Shown piece after piece: positions 43,592 to 54,130 of a stretch of 64,000 nucleotides of DNA; positions within the stretch are counted from its first letter, which is position 1, and the number at the start of each line of letters is the position of its first letter. The notes beneath the pieces are model-generated. The model did no database searches. It had not been told where the DNA came from and was given only the letters and a program-made list of their open reading frames with translations. The DNA comes from Cryptomeria japonica (lineage: Eukaryota; Streptophyta; Pinopsida; Cupressales; Cupressaceae): positions 916,431,648-916,495,647 of the forward strand of contig NC_081414.1 of assembly GCF_030272615.1 (NCBI RefSeq), in the 5' to 3' direction. The translations under genes and the position numbers were made by a program.

Positions 43592-46111
43592 ATGCCTTCA
43601 CGATGACCGGAGCGTCCCACGAGGGTTGAGATCCTGCGCTAGGCCGTGATTGACGACGAGCCACTGGACGAGGTGAGTTGACTGAACATTTGACTTTTGA
43701 TTTTTCGCATTTTGACTTTTCTGTGATTGTTTGCGGGCCCTGAAGGCTGACCCGGGCCCCACCCAGGGCGCCATGGTCCCCCCAGGGTGCCATGGTCCCT
43801 GTGGGGCGCCCTGGTCCCCCCAGGGCGCCATGGTCCCTGACAGGGCGCCATGGTCCCCTCAGGGCGCCATGGTCCCTGACAGGGCGCCATGGTCCCAACC
43901 AGGGCGCCATGGTCCCTGATAGGGCGCCATGGTCCCAATCAAGGCTTGGCATACGATGTTCGATAGTTTGCATGAGCGATTTTGATGATCGAATACTGAT
44001 TACGGTTATGTTTTTGTGTTGCAGGGCCTTCCATACATGAGAGAGCATACATCGGGACATATTCTTTGCAGTTTGCGAGATCAGATTCCACGACTTACTC
44101 AGGCAGAGAGAGACACATTGTCGATAGTAGGATTATGGTATGTGATCCTCATGCCAGCCATTCGGTTCCATCCTGCAATGCTGATGGCATTGATGGAGCG
44201 ATGGGATCCTGACACATGCACATTTCATCTTCCAGTAGGGGAGCTGACGGTTACACTCGAGGATGTGTACCGTATACTTCGTCTTCCTATCAGAGGAGCG
44301 ACTGTTACATACGTGACCGATCGGTCAGCGGAGGATCATCAGAGGGAGCAGGTATATTGCATAGGGAGAGTCATGCTGAGCGAGACGAGAGGTCGCATCA
44401 TGGTCAGCTGGCTCTTACATCCTACAGGGGAGGTACCCCTTCTGAGACGCCTTATGATCGCCATCATAGCACTAGCCGTCTGCCCTAATGGGCGAGGCAC
44501 GCACATGCATGGGGGTCTCACATGGTGCATCCGAGCGATGGAGAGACACAGGAGAGTGTATGCTTGGGGTCGAAGTATGCTTGCACATCTCTATCACGAC
44601 CTTGAGGAGTATGTATTTGGACAGGGTTGTAGTTTGATGACATGCACACTTCTGCAGGTATGGATTTTAGAGCACTTCACATGCACCAGGCCTATTGGCT
44701 TTCCGCTGAGTACGGCTAGCGAGTGACCTAGGGTTTTTGCTTATCCACTTACCAGCGAGTGGAGATTTGGAGATCTGTTATATTGGAGAGTGATTTTTGA
44801 TAGACTGACAGCCGAGGTGACAGTGTGGAGACCTTACCTGCGGATGCACAGATGGGATGGGATGGAGAGACAGTTAACATGCTTACAGAGGAACCGCCTA
44901 CTGTAGGGACGATATTCACACATCATAGTCCCTTTCTACTTTGACCGAGTACGGAGGTAGTTCGGGCTAGAGCAGTGTGTTCCAGCCGATGTGCCCATCT
45001 ATACTCGACACTCACGGGTCCTTCCCAGACCTAGAGCAGTAGCGAGACCGATGATAGATGACATCAAGACTACAGATATAGAGGGATCTGATCAGGATGT
45101 AGTCACTGATTATTCTGCAGAGCCTGGAGCACAGTGCAGGTATGTCTCATGGTTTATGAGATCATATCCAGGTCCTATCTTTCCACCAGATCACCCGACA
45201 GGCCATCCAGGCCCATGGAGACATGGAGACTGAGATGAGGACCAGGGATCCAGGTCAGAGGAGCCAGAGGAGGGAGAGGGTCATGAGGAGGTAGGAGATC
45301 CTGATACACCTACAGGCGATCAGCCCAGCGCCGAGGAGGAGGAGGATACAGATAGAGATGAGGATGAGGAGGAGAGAACTGATGATGAGGAGAACGAGGA
45401 TGCAGATGAGGATGAGGATGCAGATGAGGATAGAGATGATGAGGAGGAGTCAGATGCAGCTCCTCACCATTCAGGGGATGATACCATAGCTTTGGATCCT
45501 CCTCTTATTCCCCAATAGGGGGAACATGAGGCGATACGGAGACCTGTTCCTAGTACCGTCCAGCCTACACCCATCATGCATAGATTAGTTGAGCGAGGGG
45601 AGCCTAGTAGATCCCAATCACAGATGCTACCGTATCATGATCCCTACTGGCGCGAGGGAGACCCAGGTATAGTAGGTTTAAATTGATTATTAATGTTTTG
45701 ATGATATAGAATGGTACTAATACAAAAATCTATTCTATTGCCGCAGCTAATGTGCAGGAGTGGCGTTCCCTGATTCAGCAGGCAGTGACAGACATTTCCA
45801 CAATAGCACAGATCCCCAGTTCCTCACAGATTGCCTATAGGCCTCAAGGGAATGCGGGTCGGCATGAGGACTTGTTTTCCCCATTTCGAGTTCAGGTAGA
45901 CATATGGAGGGAGAGAGAGAGAGTCCTATCAGAGGACCTTCAACGGGCGCAGAGAGATCTAGCAGCAGCTCAGGCCGAGGCTACCACCTATCGCGCGATC
46001 CTTATGGATAGGGATCGTAGGAGTTCCTCTCGGAGTCACTCACGGTCTGTATCGCGCTACACACCCATGGGTCCACCTTCACGGCCAGATCAGGAGGGAG
46101 CGTCCAGTTGA
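43592..46111 (+). pseudogene. Antisense PMD gene of element C, three exons
   Basis: Exon 1 at 43592-43672 (27 codons; TGA and TAG inside) ends GAG before GTGAGT. Intron 1 (43673-44024) ends TTGTGTTGCAG. Exon 2 (44025-45666) encodes a long uninterrupted PMD to 44726: ALMERWDPDTCTFHLPVGEL and VTLEDVYRILRLPIRGATV (44180-44310), then MHGGLTWCIRAMERHRRVYAW and LLQVWILEHFTCTRP. Later stops occur near 44724, 44904, 45231 and 45517. An acidic Glu/Asp run (45240-45480) follows. Intron 2 (45667-45746, 80 nt, GT...CAG) splits a codon in phase. Exon 3 holds a coiled coil (about 45905-46000), an Arg/Ser tail (RSSSRSHSRSVSRY) and YTPMGPPSRP. The best preserved PMD in the window; probably nuclear by its tail. 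Confidence 0.88.
43765..43936 (+). repeat. Intron array of the AGGGCGCCATGGTCCC motif in the element C PMD gene
   Basis: Nine copies at 19-20 bp period (starts near 43765, 43784, 43803, 43822, 43842, 43861, 43881, 43901 and 43921) within predicted intron 1. The third copy contains GGGCGCCCTGGTCC, identical over 14 bp to the gag-sense strand of the LTR copies. The core GGCGCC is palindromic. Sharply GC-rich against AT-rich surroundings. Confidence 0.95.
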
Positions 46112-46747
46112 CACTCTCCAGCCACTAGTCCTAGGGATAGGAGATGATTTTATGATGTAGGAGAGGTCACATTTTGGATGTATAGTGACCTATATTTGTA
46201 TACGATCCACATATATATATGTATATATACATGCTTCTCTTTTGTCTCAAATGTGTTATCTTTAATGCTTAAAACAATGTATATTTTGCTTTGATTAAAT
46301 CTAATACATTTGGTAAATGTACATGTATGTTCAGAATTTAATTTCCATGTGATTGATTTCTCAATGCTCCATGATTAAATTGATACAGGTGTGACTTAAT
46401 TAAATATTTTATCAAGTACTACATTGATGATAGGGAAGAAATATGCATTAAGTCTAAGAATCATATAACTAACGTGATTTAATTTTGAACTTAAACACAA
46501 CATGATACAATTCTACTTAACACATAAAGACACTGTATAATATGTTAGCATAATGGAAATGTAAATCTTTTACAACTTACATAAATGAATTCAAGACAAA
46601 CTATGAAGTAAGGAAACACGCTTGTCAAGAACGAAGCAATATAGATTAAACATCATAACATTTAATTCTATTTTGCTCTAATTAGGAGATACTAACATAT
46701 TACCCAATGTTGAAGAACCGAAAAGAAGATAAATAAGGAATGAAGAA
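46112..46747. other. Short spacer between PMD and pol of element C
   Basis: About 640 bp of AT-rich DNA with a short TA-type repeat near 46210. The convergent PMD and gag-pol units end on either side. Confidence 0.6.
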
Positions 46748-48289
46748 TTAAGCATAATATCTACGCAAGTGCATAGCATTTATAGGTTCTTTAAGAGGCG
46801 TACCGTCTACATCCGCTATTTTGTAAGCACCTGATTCATAATCCTCAATAACGATATATGGTCCAAGCCAATTAGGACTGAATTTTCCCTTTTCTGCAGG
46901 TAAGGCATTCACATTGCGCTGATTCTCATAGAAGACTAAGTCACCTACTGAGAAGGAACGTTGAATAACCTTATCATTATAGCTTCGTTGTAGAGTTTTG
47001 TGATACGCTTGAATATGCTCAAGAGCATTTATACGCTGTTCATCAAGCATCTCAAGCTATTGAAGTCGTTGTTCTCTATAAGAGTCATCATCTACTATAC
47101 CTTTGAGAGAAACCCTAAGTGATGGAATCTCTAACTCTAAAGGCATAATAGCGTCAGCACCATAAACAAGATTATAAGGAGTAGTTCCCGTGGCAATTCG
47201 TACACTCGTTCGGTAGGCCCAAAGAGCATAGATTAGCTGGTTACTCCAATCCTTACCATGCTTATTCACGGTTTTGCGAAGAATTTGTTCGATTATTTTA
47301 TTGGATGATTCGGCTTGACCATTTAACTGAGGATAGTATGGTGTAGAAAATCGATGTTTGATATGATACTTCTCGAGGAATTTCTTCACGTCCTTGTTCT
47401 TAAATGATGTCCCATTATTTGAGATTATAGTAGAAGGTATCCCGAATCGAGAAATGATGTTTTCTAGAAGAAATTGACAAATCACTTCAGCAGTGGTAGA
47501 GCGAAGGGGAATAGCTTCTACCCACTTCATAAAGTAATTTGTTGCGGTTATAATGAAGGTGTGTCCTTGAGATGAAGGAGGAGAGATTTTACCAATAAGA
47601 TCCAAACCCCATGCGGAAAAAGGCCAAGAAGCTACTTGAGCACGGAGTTCTTGGGCAGGAGCATGTATCAGATTATTATGTTGTTGACATTGATGACATT
47701 TCTTAACAAATGAAAAGGAATCCTTCTGCATAGTTTTCCAATAGTATCCCATACGAAGCAATCTATGAACCAAGGATTTGCCTCCAAAATGTCCCCCACA
47801 GGCACCTGAATGCACCTCTTCAAGAGCAACGAGGATTTCTGATTTGTTAAGACAGCGAAGGAGAAGACCATAATAACCCCTTCGGTAAAGGACATTAGAA
47901 AGAATGATATATCTAGTAGACAACTTGCGGATTCTAGCCCTAGTGTTTCTATTAGCAGAATCAGGAAAGGTACCATCGGTCAAATATCTTACGATATGCG
48001 AGTACCATTCATCCGAGTCTATAAAGTCACAACATGTTACCAGACTAGGATCGTCTACAATAGCTGGAGAAATAAGGTTGTGAATAACAAATTTAAGATC
48101 AACCACAGGGTCCTCTAAAGATACAAGAGAAGCCACACATGCCATTGCATCCGCATGTCGATTATCTTTTCGAGGAACAGGTTCTATGGTGTAAGAATCA
48201 AATTTTTGTAACAAAGAGATAGCAAGGTCTTTATATTGTGATAACTTGTCTTGTTTTGCTTGATATATTCCTGTTACTTGTCTTATAAT
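46748..48289 (-). pseudogene. INT: End of second RNase H and integrase of element C
   Basis: Continues the RT frame after a TAG at 48290. The end of the archaeal-like RNase H (VPRKDNRHADAMA) is at about 48180-48140. The integrase zinc region shows HSGACGGHFGG and KKCHQCQQHNNLIH (47830-47660). In the core the first Asp is in WGLDLIGKI (about 47600) and the Glu in LNGQAESSNK, but the second position reads IISNNGTSFKN (about 47430), Asn where Asp is required. The C-terminus ends EPINAMHLRRYYA at 46748, with one stop at 47057. DNA integration would not be catalysed by this copy. Confidence 0.92.
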
Positions 48290-50020
48290 CTATTGCGAAT
48301 CTCCATAGATATGTATGTGTTTTATGTTCAGAGCTAAGGCTGCTTTTATTCTCGCTATAAGAGCCTCATACTCAGCAATGTTATTGGTACACAGGAAATT
48401 TAGACGATAGGATAAGGGAATGGGTTTCTTTATAGGAGAAATTAGAACAACACCTGCCCCCGATCCCGTACGACACTTAGAGCCATCAAAGTATAACTCC
48501 CAAGTTTCATCTTTCTCTATAGAAAGAATGAAGTCATTAGGAAAAGACTCAGGGTTAGGGAAGGAGAAAGGTGAAGGGGCCTCAGCTAGGTGATCGGTCA
48601 ACGCTTGCCCTTTAATTGCTCTTTGTGAAACAAATTTAAGGTCAAATTCAGTTAACATCATAACCCACTTAGCTAGGCATCCTGATAAATCAGTTTTAGA
48701 GAAAAGATGCTTCAACGGATCAAACTTTACCATGACGTGGACTTCTGAATTTAAGAGATAATGTCTCAATTTCTGAGTCGCAAACACCAAGGCCAAGCAT
48801 TGTCTTTCTATCGCAGAATATCGGGTCTCATAATCGAGTAAGGTACGACTTATGTAATAAACCGGACATTCTTTACCATCTTTATCATGTTGTGCCAATA
48901 ATGCTGCAAGAGCATGAGAGGATGCAGCCATATAAATAAGGAAAGGTTTAGAAGGTTCAGCCGGTCGAAGGATAGGAGGATTAGTTAAATACATTTTTAA
49001 ATCTTCAAATGCTTGTTGACAATCCTCATTCCATTGAAAAGTGATAATATTCTTTTTGAGAAGTTGAGTGAAAGGAAAAGTATGATCCGCAAGTTGAGAT
49101 ACAAACCTACGAATAGCTTGAATCTTTCCTTGTAATCTTTTAAGTTGAGACACATTTCTAGGAGGTGGCATGTTGACAATAGCATCTATCTTCTTAGTGT
49201 CCACCTCAATCCCACGATGCGAAACTATGAATCCTAATAGTTTTCCACTATCCACACCAAAAACACATTTTCGGGGATTCAAGCGCATGTGATATTTACG
49301 AATTCTTTCAAAGATTTGACGAAGGATTTTAATATGATCCATGCGAAGAAAGGATTTGGCTAAAATGTCATCAACATAATCCTCTAAAATCTTATGCATA
49401 TAATCATGAAAGATAAGGGTCATCGCTCGTTGATAAGTTGCACCGGCATTTTTAAGTCCAAAAGGCATCATTATCCAACAAAACGTACCCCAAGGAGTAG
49501 TGAAAGCGGTTTTGAATTGATCTTGAGGGTTAATAAAAATTTGATTGTATCCTGAAAAACCATCCATGAAGGATAACAAGGCATGTCCTGCCGTAGAATC
49601 AACTATCATGTCAATGTTTGGAAGAGGAAAATCATCTTTTAAAGAAGCCTTATTTAGATCCTGAAAGTCGGTACACATTCTTATTTTGTTATCTGGTTTA
49701 GCCACAGCGACAATATTTGAAATCCATGGGGAATAATCAATAGGGCGGATAAATCCAGCCTCCAATAACTTTTCAATCTCAGCCTTAACAAGCAAAGCTA
49801 CCTTAGGATTCATTTTTTGAATCTTTTGTTTCACGGGCTTAGCATCAGAAACTAAGACAATGTTATGAGTAACAATCTTAGGATCTATACCAGGCATGTC
49901 AGAGTATGTCCAAGCAAAGATCTCGAGGAATTCATGCAATAAATCTTCATATTGTTTTTGTTCCTCTCCATCCAAACATTTTCCAATTTTAATAACTTTC
50001 TCTTTATTGCAAGGGTCCAT
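48290..50020 (-). CDS. RT: Reverse transcriptase, RNase H and start of second RNase H of element C
   Basis: A 576-residue uninterrupted frame. RT: LLEAGFIRPIDYSPWISNIV, FQDLNKASLKDDFPLPNID, FMDGFSGYNQIFINPQDQ, GTFCWIMMPFGLKNAGATYQ, and an intact catalytic EDYVDDILAKS (about 49385-49350). Ty3-type RNase H: PFLIYMAASSHALAALLAQ, then CPVYYISRTLLDYETRYSAIE. Second archaeal-like RNase H: WELYFDGSKCRTGSGAGVVL (about 48510), NIAEYEALIARI and HIYGDSQ before a TAG at 48290. Part of the larger C polyprotein, in the same frame as the protease and integrase. The only complete RT in the window with YVDD. Confidence 0.93.
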   Translation of the reverse strand: MDPCNKEKVIKIGKCLDGEEQKQYEDLLHEFLEIFAWTYSDMPGIDPKIVTHNIVLVSDAKPVKQKIQKMNPKVALLVKAEIEKLLEAGFIRPIDYSPWISNIVAVAKPDNKIRMCTDFQDLNKASLKDDFPLPNIDMIVDSTAGHALLSFMDGFSGYNQIFINPQDQFKTAFTTPWGTFCWIMMPFGLKNAGATYQRAMTLIFHDYMHKILEDYVDDILAKSFLRMDHIKILRQIFERIRKYHMRLNPRKCVFGVDSGKLLGFIVSHRGIEVDTKKIDAIVNMPPPRNVSQLKRLQGKIQAIRRFVSQLADHTFPFTQLLKKNIITFQWNEDCQQAFEDLKMYLTNPPILRPAEPSKPFLIYMAASSHALAALLAQHDKDGKECPVYYISRTLLDYETRYSAIERQCLALVFATQKLRHYLLNSEVHVMVKFDPLKHLFSKTDLSGCLAKWVMMLTEFDLKFVSQRAIKGQALTDHLAEAPSPFSFPNPESFPNDFILSIEKDETWELYFDGSKCRTGSGAGVVLISPIKKPIPLSYRLNFLCTNNIAEYEALIARIKAALALNIKHIHIYGDSQ

Positions 50021-51643
50021 CTTAACATTAGTGGTGTCACTTATGAGAAGATTACTTTATTGAGGAGTATCCTTTAGCTGAGGGAATTCTTTCGCAATCT
50101 CATCATTATCCGTCTCTTTTCCAAAGTAGGCTTCAGTGTTCAAACAATAAGGGAGTCCCCTATTGTGATGATAACGAGGAAGAGTGTCATATGCTCCTAA
50201 AAATTCAGCTAAAGCATCATCAGTAGGGAAAACATCAAAAGCACAAGCACATGAAGGATCCCCATCAATATACTCAGGGTGTTGCATTGATAGAGATGTA
50301 GAAATAACATTAACACTAATGCATGGTCTTTTAGAAGCTTTAGTGCGCTTGCAGGGATTATAGCCAAGTCCAAAGGCATAACTGTGAAAATTAGTCTCTA
50401 GAGGAACTTTTATCCCTTGTTCATGAGCACCGCAACCATTTCCATGATACCCATGCTTAGCAAAAATGCGAAAACCACGACCATAATGATCAGCCATTTC
50501 AGGAAGAGAAGGTGGTTTTTCATAAGACAAAGAATCAAACTCTTCATAATTAGAGGTGTGAGGAGAAGAAGTTTGAGAAGCGGCCACAAAATTATTACTC
50601 ATAGGTTCGGGTAAGATTGATTGATTTTTAGCTTCTTCCTTCTTTTCAACTTCAAGCTCTCTAGAAGGAACCTTATATTCACCTACAAAGGTGGGATTAA
50701 AATCAAGAGATCCCCAATCGTCTTCTTCGAGGATCTTCCCAGGATCAAAATCCTTCTTATGTGTAGTTTCAAGTCGAGAAGAATCTTCTTCAAGAGCTCC
50801 AGACTCATACGAAGAATTTTGATCATCGTAGAGCGAGGATTCACCGATAGGTATCTTATTTAAAGAGTCATCACTAGATGAGGACGGCTTAGAAGAACCC
50901 CCCTTGGAAGTAGATGTTTGCAAACAAGCTTGAAAATTAGTATCACCTATCAAGGTATATGTCTTATTGTTATAAATAAATTTAACTTGTCTATGCAATG
51001 TAGAGGGGACAGCTTGCATACTGTGAATCCAAGGTCTCCCTAGTAGCAAGTTGTACATTAGATTTCCCGACATAACATGGATAGGTGTAGGCAAAGTAAC
51101 AGGCCCCACTGTGATAGGTAAGGTGATAGTACCTAATGAAGTTTTAGCCACATTATCAAAGCCTCGAATAGGACGAGAGTCCGGTTCAATTAAGGATGTA
51201 TCCACATTCATCTTATGCAAAAGATTAATGCTACACACATTGAGACCAGAACCATTATCCACTAGTGTTCGCCTTATAGCAGTGTCTTTCATGATAACCA
51301 CAATCATCAAGGGATCATATTGATGTTGGATTTCACTAGTAGGCAACTCATCTTGGGTAAACACAATTTGAGCTTTAGGATTCATCACAGAGTTAACCAA
51401 AGATGCTATATTACTAGATGTATTCGGTGGAGGAACATTCAAATCTTTCAAGGCATCTTGTAACATTCCATGATGAGTGGAAGAAGTTTGAATCAAATCC
51501 CAAAGGGATATCTTAGCAGGGGTAGCTTTAAGTTGTTTTATGAGATCATATTCCTTACTAAGAACTTGCGAAATACGGGGAGCTTGTGGAAGAATCGGTT
51601 GAGGATTCGGAAGGGAAATTGGGATAACAGGAGGAGGACTAGG
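50021..51643 (-). pseudogene. pro: Protease and G-patch-like region of element C
   Basis: After a TAG at 51644 the frame reads a Pro-rich stretch and the linker LIKQLKATPAKISLWDLIQ. It then runs open from 51496 to a TAA at 50057. The protease motif LVDNGSGLNVCSINLL is near 51265-51215; [19 protein letters not shown] is near 51060. A Ser/Glu-rich linker follows, then a G-patch-like segment at about 50485-50340 (DHYGRGFRIFAKHGYHGNG, FGLGYNPCKR). The protease would cleave the polyprotein. The D-N-G motif is shared with element A. Confidence 0.88.
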
Positions 51644-52299
51644 CTACCTATTATTTCTGGTATGATAAGTATGGGCAACCGCATGATAACTCTCTCTAGT
51701 TATTTGCTTGGCATAACTATAAGGACTTACAGGTTTTCTTCCTTGCACAGTGATGATTGGTTTATTCGGAGTATGAAAGTAATCACGATCATACCCTCCT
51801 TGGACAATAAGGAGAGGTGATTTAGGACTTTGAAAGGTGGGAGAAGGATAAGCTCCTTGGACTTCAAAGAGAGGCTTTTTATGCTCATTCAAGTTTATCA
51901 TGTTAACTAATTTAGAAGTCTTGTTCTTGTTTAAAGATTTCGATAAAGCCACAAAGTCATCAAGAGCATCATCCAACAAAGCATGATCATATCTATTGAA
52001 AGGTTTATCTTTTGATTCAAAAGGAGACATCTCCTCATAGAGGGGATTGTTGAAAACAACCATGTTACTAGATTTAGTGGAAGAGTTGATAGGAATGTAC
52101 CCTTGAGAGGACTCATTCAACTTATCTTTCTCATCACAACGAAATGGCATATAGTAACAAGGTTTATGAGTTTTTGGTAAAATGAAGGTTTGGCATCTTT
52201 AGGGTTCAAAAACTCATCTAAAGCTTCATCTAATTCATCTTGGCTATACTCATAATAATCATCATAAGCATGAACATTTTGCAAATAAAAGTCGGACAT
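51644..52299 (-). pseudogene. Atypical N-terminal region of the element C polyprotein (no capsid)
   Basis: Starts at ATG 52299 (MSDFYLQNVHAYDDYYEYSQ), only about 155 bp after the primer-binding site, and changes frame near 52140-52160 before continuing (NESSQGYIPINSSTKSSN). It contains three spaced copies of a P(L/I)-x2-VQG motif: KPLFEVQGAY, SPLLIVQGGY and KPIITVQGRK (about 51860-51740). None of the capsid blocks seen in A, B and E (PYPFD, KGDP, YLMRLFP), nor the knuckle, is present. Either a deletion removed gag, or this family has a different short N-terminal protein. Confidence 0.7.
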
Positions 52300-52453
52300 T
52301 TTGAAAAAAAAATAAAAAAATTGCATGAAATTTAAACACACAATGCAAAGAAAAACACTCCTTTTTTCTTTCTTTTTAATGAAAATGAAATGAAAACATA
52401 CTAAATCTAGATCTAGATCTAATAGATGCAATGCAAGAAGAAGCAATGATAGG

Positions 52454-52471
52454 TTCACGTCGGGTTCACCA
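52454..52471 (-). other. Primer-binding site of element C
   Basis: The minus strand reads TGGTGAACCCGACGTGAA three bases after the 5' LTR edge, identical to element A. Confidence 0.88.
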
Positions 52472-52474
52472 AAA

Positions 52475-54125
52475 TGTGTGGGGGAAAAAGCGAGACTAGG
52501 TTATCATGCCCTAACCCTACCTTTTGTCACACATTACGGAATACGAAAGAGCCTAGAGGTATCACACAATTGGCTACTTCTTTTTGTGAAAGAGAGAGCC
52601 ACGGGCTACCTATTAGGGTTTCTATTCCTTTGTTGAAATTGTAAGATCAAGTAATGCAAGTTCAAGCCCTAATCCCAAAATGCAAGTATGAACTAATAAC
52701 AAGATTGCAGAATTGAGATTAATCAATGAACAACTGTAAATACAAGGATGAAATAAGAATGCAGATGTGTACTCGGAGTCAAAATTGGACTGAAAATGTG
52801 CGGGACGGGGGCGCGGGCGCCACTGTCCTGAAAACTACACCGGAAACTGTCGTTCTGCACTCTGAAACACTTTCGAAAAGCTGTCTGTCCGGAGGACCAG
52901 GGCGCCCAGCGCCTCTGTCCCAGGGACCAGGGCGCCCAGCGCCCCTGTCTTGGCAGGACCAGGGCACCCAGCGCCCCTATCCCAGTCTTCTGCTCTGCAA
53001 TCTGATACAGAGTGCTGTCTCGACCTGTTCTCTCTGGATCTGTATCCTGCGGCGTCGTCCGAGTCCCGAAACCTGCACTTATATCTGAAAAAGGGTGTAT
53101 GGGCGGCTATATAGGGTTTTGCCTTAGTCAAACCCCTGCTTCGGTGATTTCCACCTCCACGAATAGCCAAGTTGTTTTGTAAAATGTATTGTGTGTGCAG
53201 ACCTAGTGTGTGTGCAAGGTCCTAAAATGCAAGAAAGCAAACTAGAGCAACCTAGAAAGTAAACCCTAATTGCTTGTAAATGATAATGTAAATGCTCTAA
53301 GTCAAGATGCAAAGTGATCTAAAGCATGTATGAAGGATATATTGAAGCTTTATGCAAAGACATGAAAACAACATGAAATCATACCCAACCCTCAAGGGAG
53401 AGGTACAAGCCAATCTTCAGTTAGTAATCTCCTATTGTTCTTCAATGTCTTCAAAGCCCTAAATGGATGAATGGAATTGATAAATGCTTGGTAGAGGGAT
53501 GTTGTAAGATGTTGAAGTCTTCAAAGATCTTCTCTTTCACTGCATATGAGGTTCCTGGAAACAAAAATCCGATCCTTTCAAATGAAGAAAGAGAGCTCTT
53601 ATGTATGAAACCCTAGGTCGCAATTTCGTCTTTTGGCCGACCTAGAGATCGAATATCCTGCCAATTTCTTGGGGTTAAGCTTTATTTTATGATTGGATCG
53701 CGCTCCTAAAATTTTGGGAAAAATGTCCGGGACCGTGTGCACTCCGGGCGCCACGGTCCTGACAACTTTTCACCAAATTTTCAGGGCCGTCAGATATGAT
53801 GATTTTAGAGAGAATCCCGAAGTTACAAGTGATTTTGAGATGTTTTGACCCCCGAAATCAAGCCCCCAATCTCAGAATAGGGCTTAATTAGGGTTTTTGA
53901 TTAAGTGATGTATTGGAGGAATCAAATGAAAGGGGCACGCTTTAATGAAAGGGCCCGACTTTGTGATGTGGAAGATGATGAAATAGAACCTTTAGACCTA
54001 ATTAATTTGATTAATTAAGTGCTAAAGGGGAAATGCAATGCAAAATGCAACTGCGCCAAGGCGGGTGCTAAACTAGGTGTTAAATTGTACTGCTTTAGCA
54101 AGTGCGTACAATTTATGACATTACA
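52475..54125 (-). repeat. 5' LTR of element C
   Basis: 1651 bp, paired with 41394-43012. Carries a TATATAG box at 53107-53114 (minus strand) and a three-copy GC-rich unit at 52894-52980. Confidence 0.95.
52894..52980 (-). repeat. Three-copy GC-rich repeat in the 5' LTR of element C
   Basis: Three copies of the GGACCAGGGC(G/A)CCCAGCGCC unit, against two in the 3' LTR. The gag-sense strand reads GGGCGCCCTGGTCC. A further GGGCGCCACGGTCC lies at about 53745 on the other strand. Confidence 0.88.
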
Positions 54126-54130
54126 GAAAC
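54126..54130. repeat. Right target-site duplication of element C (GAAAC)
   Basis: See the left copy GAATC at 41389-41393; they differ at one base. Confidence 0.75.

Larger units (their letters stand above)
41394..54125 (-). mobile_element. Element C: Tat-like Ty3/gypsy element without a gag capsid
   Basis: Minus-strand element inserted in gag of B. LTRs are at 52475-54125 (5') and 41394-43012 (3'). The primer-binding site is at 52471-52454 and the polypurine tract TAAAGTGGGGGCTAAA abuts 43012. Protease through integrase lies in a single frame from 52150 to 46748, broken only by four isolated stops. The antisense PMD gene is at 43592-46111. No capsid or knuckle region is present. Confidence 0.94.

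Noticed and set aside
43590-44060. Minus-strand and plus-strand frames encoding GPWRP- or APWSP-type repeats
   Set aside because: Produced by the GC-rich minisatellite in the PMD intron of C; no domain and the array explains them.
50417-51323. Plus-strand open frames opposite C protease
   Set aside because: Antisense shadows of the long C pol frame.
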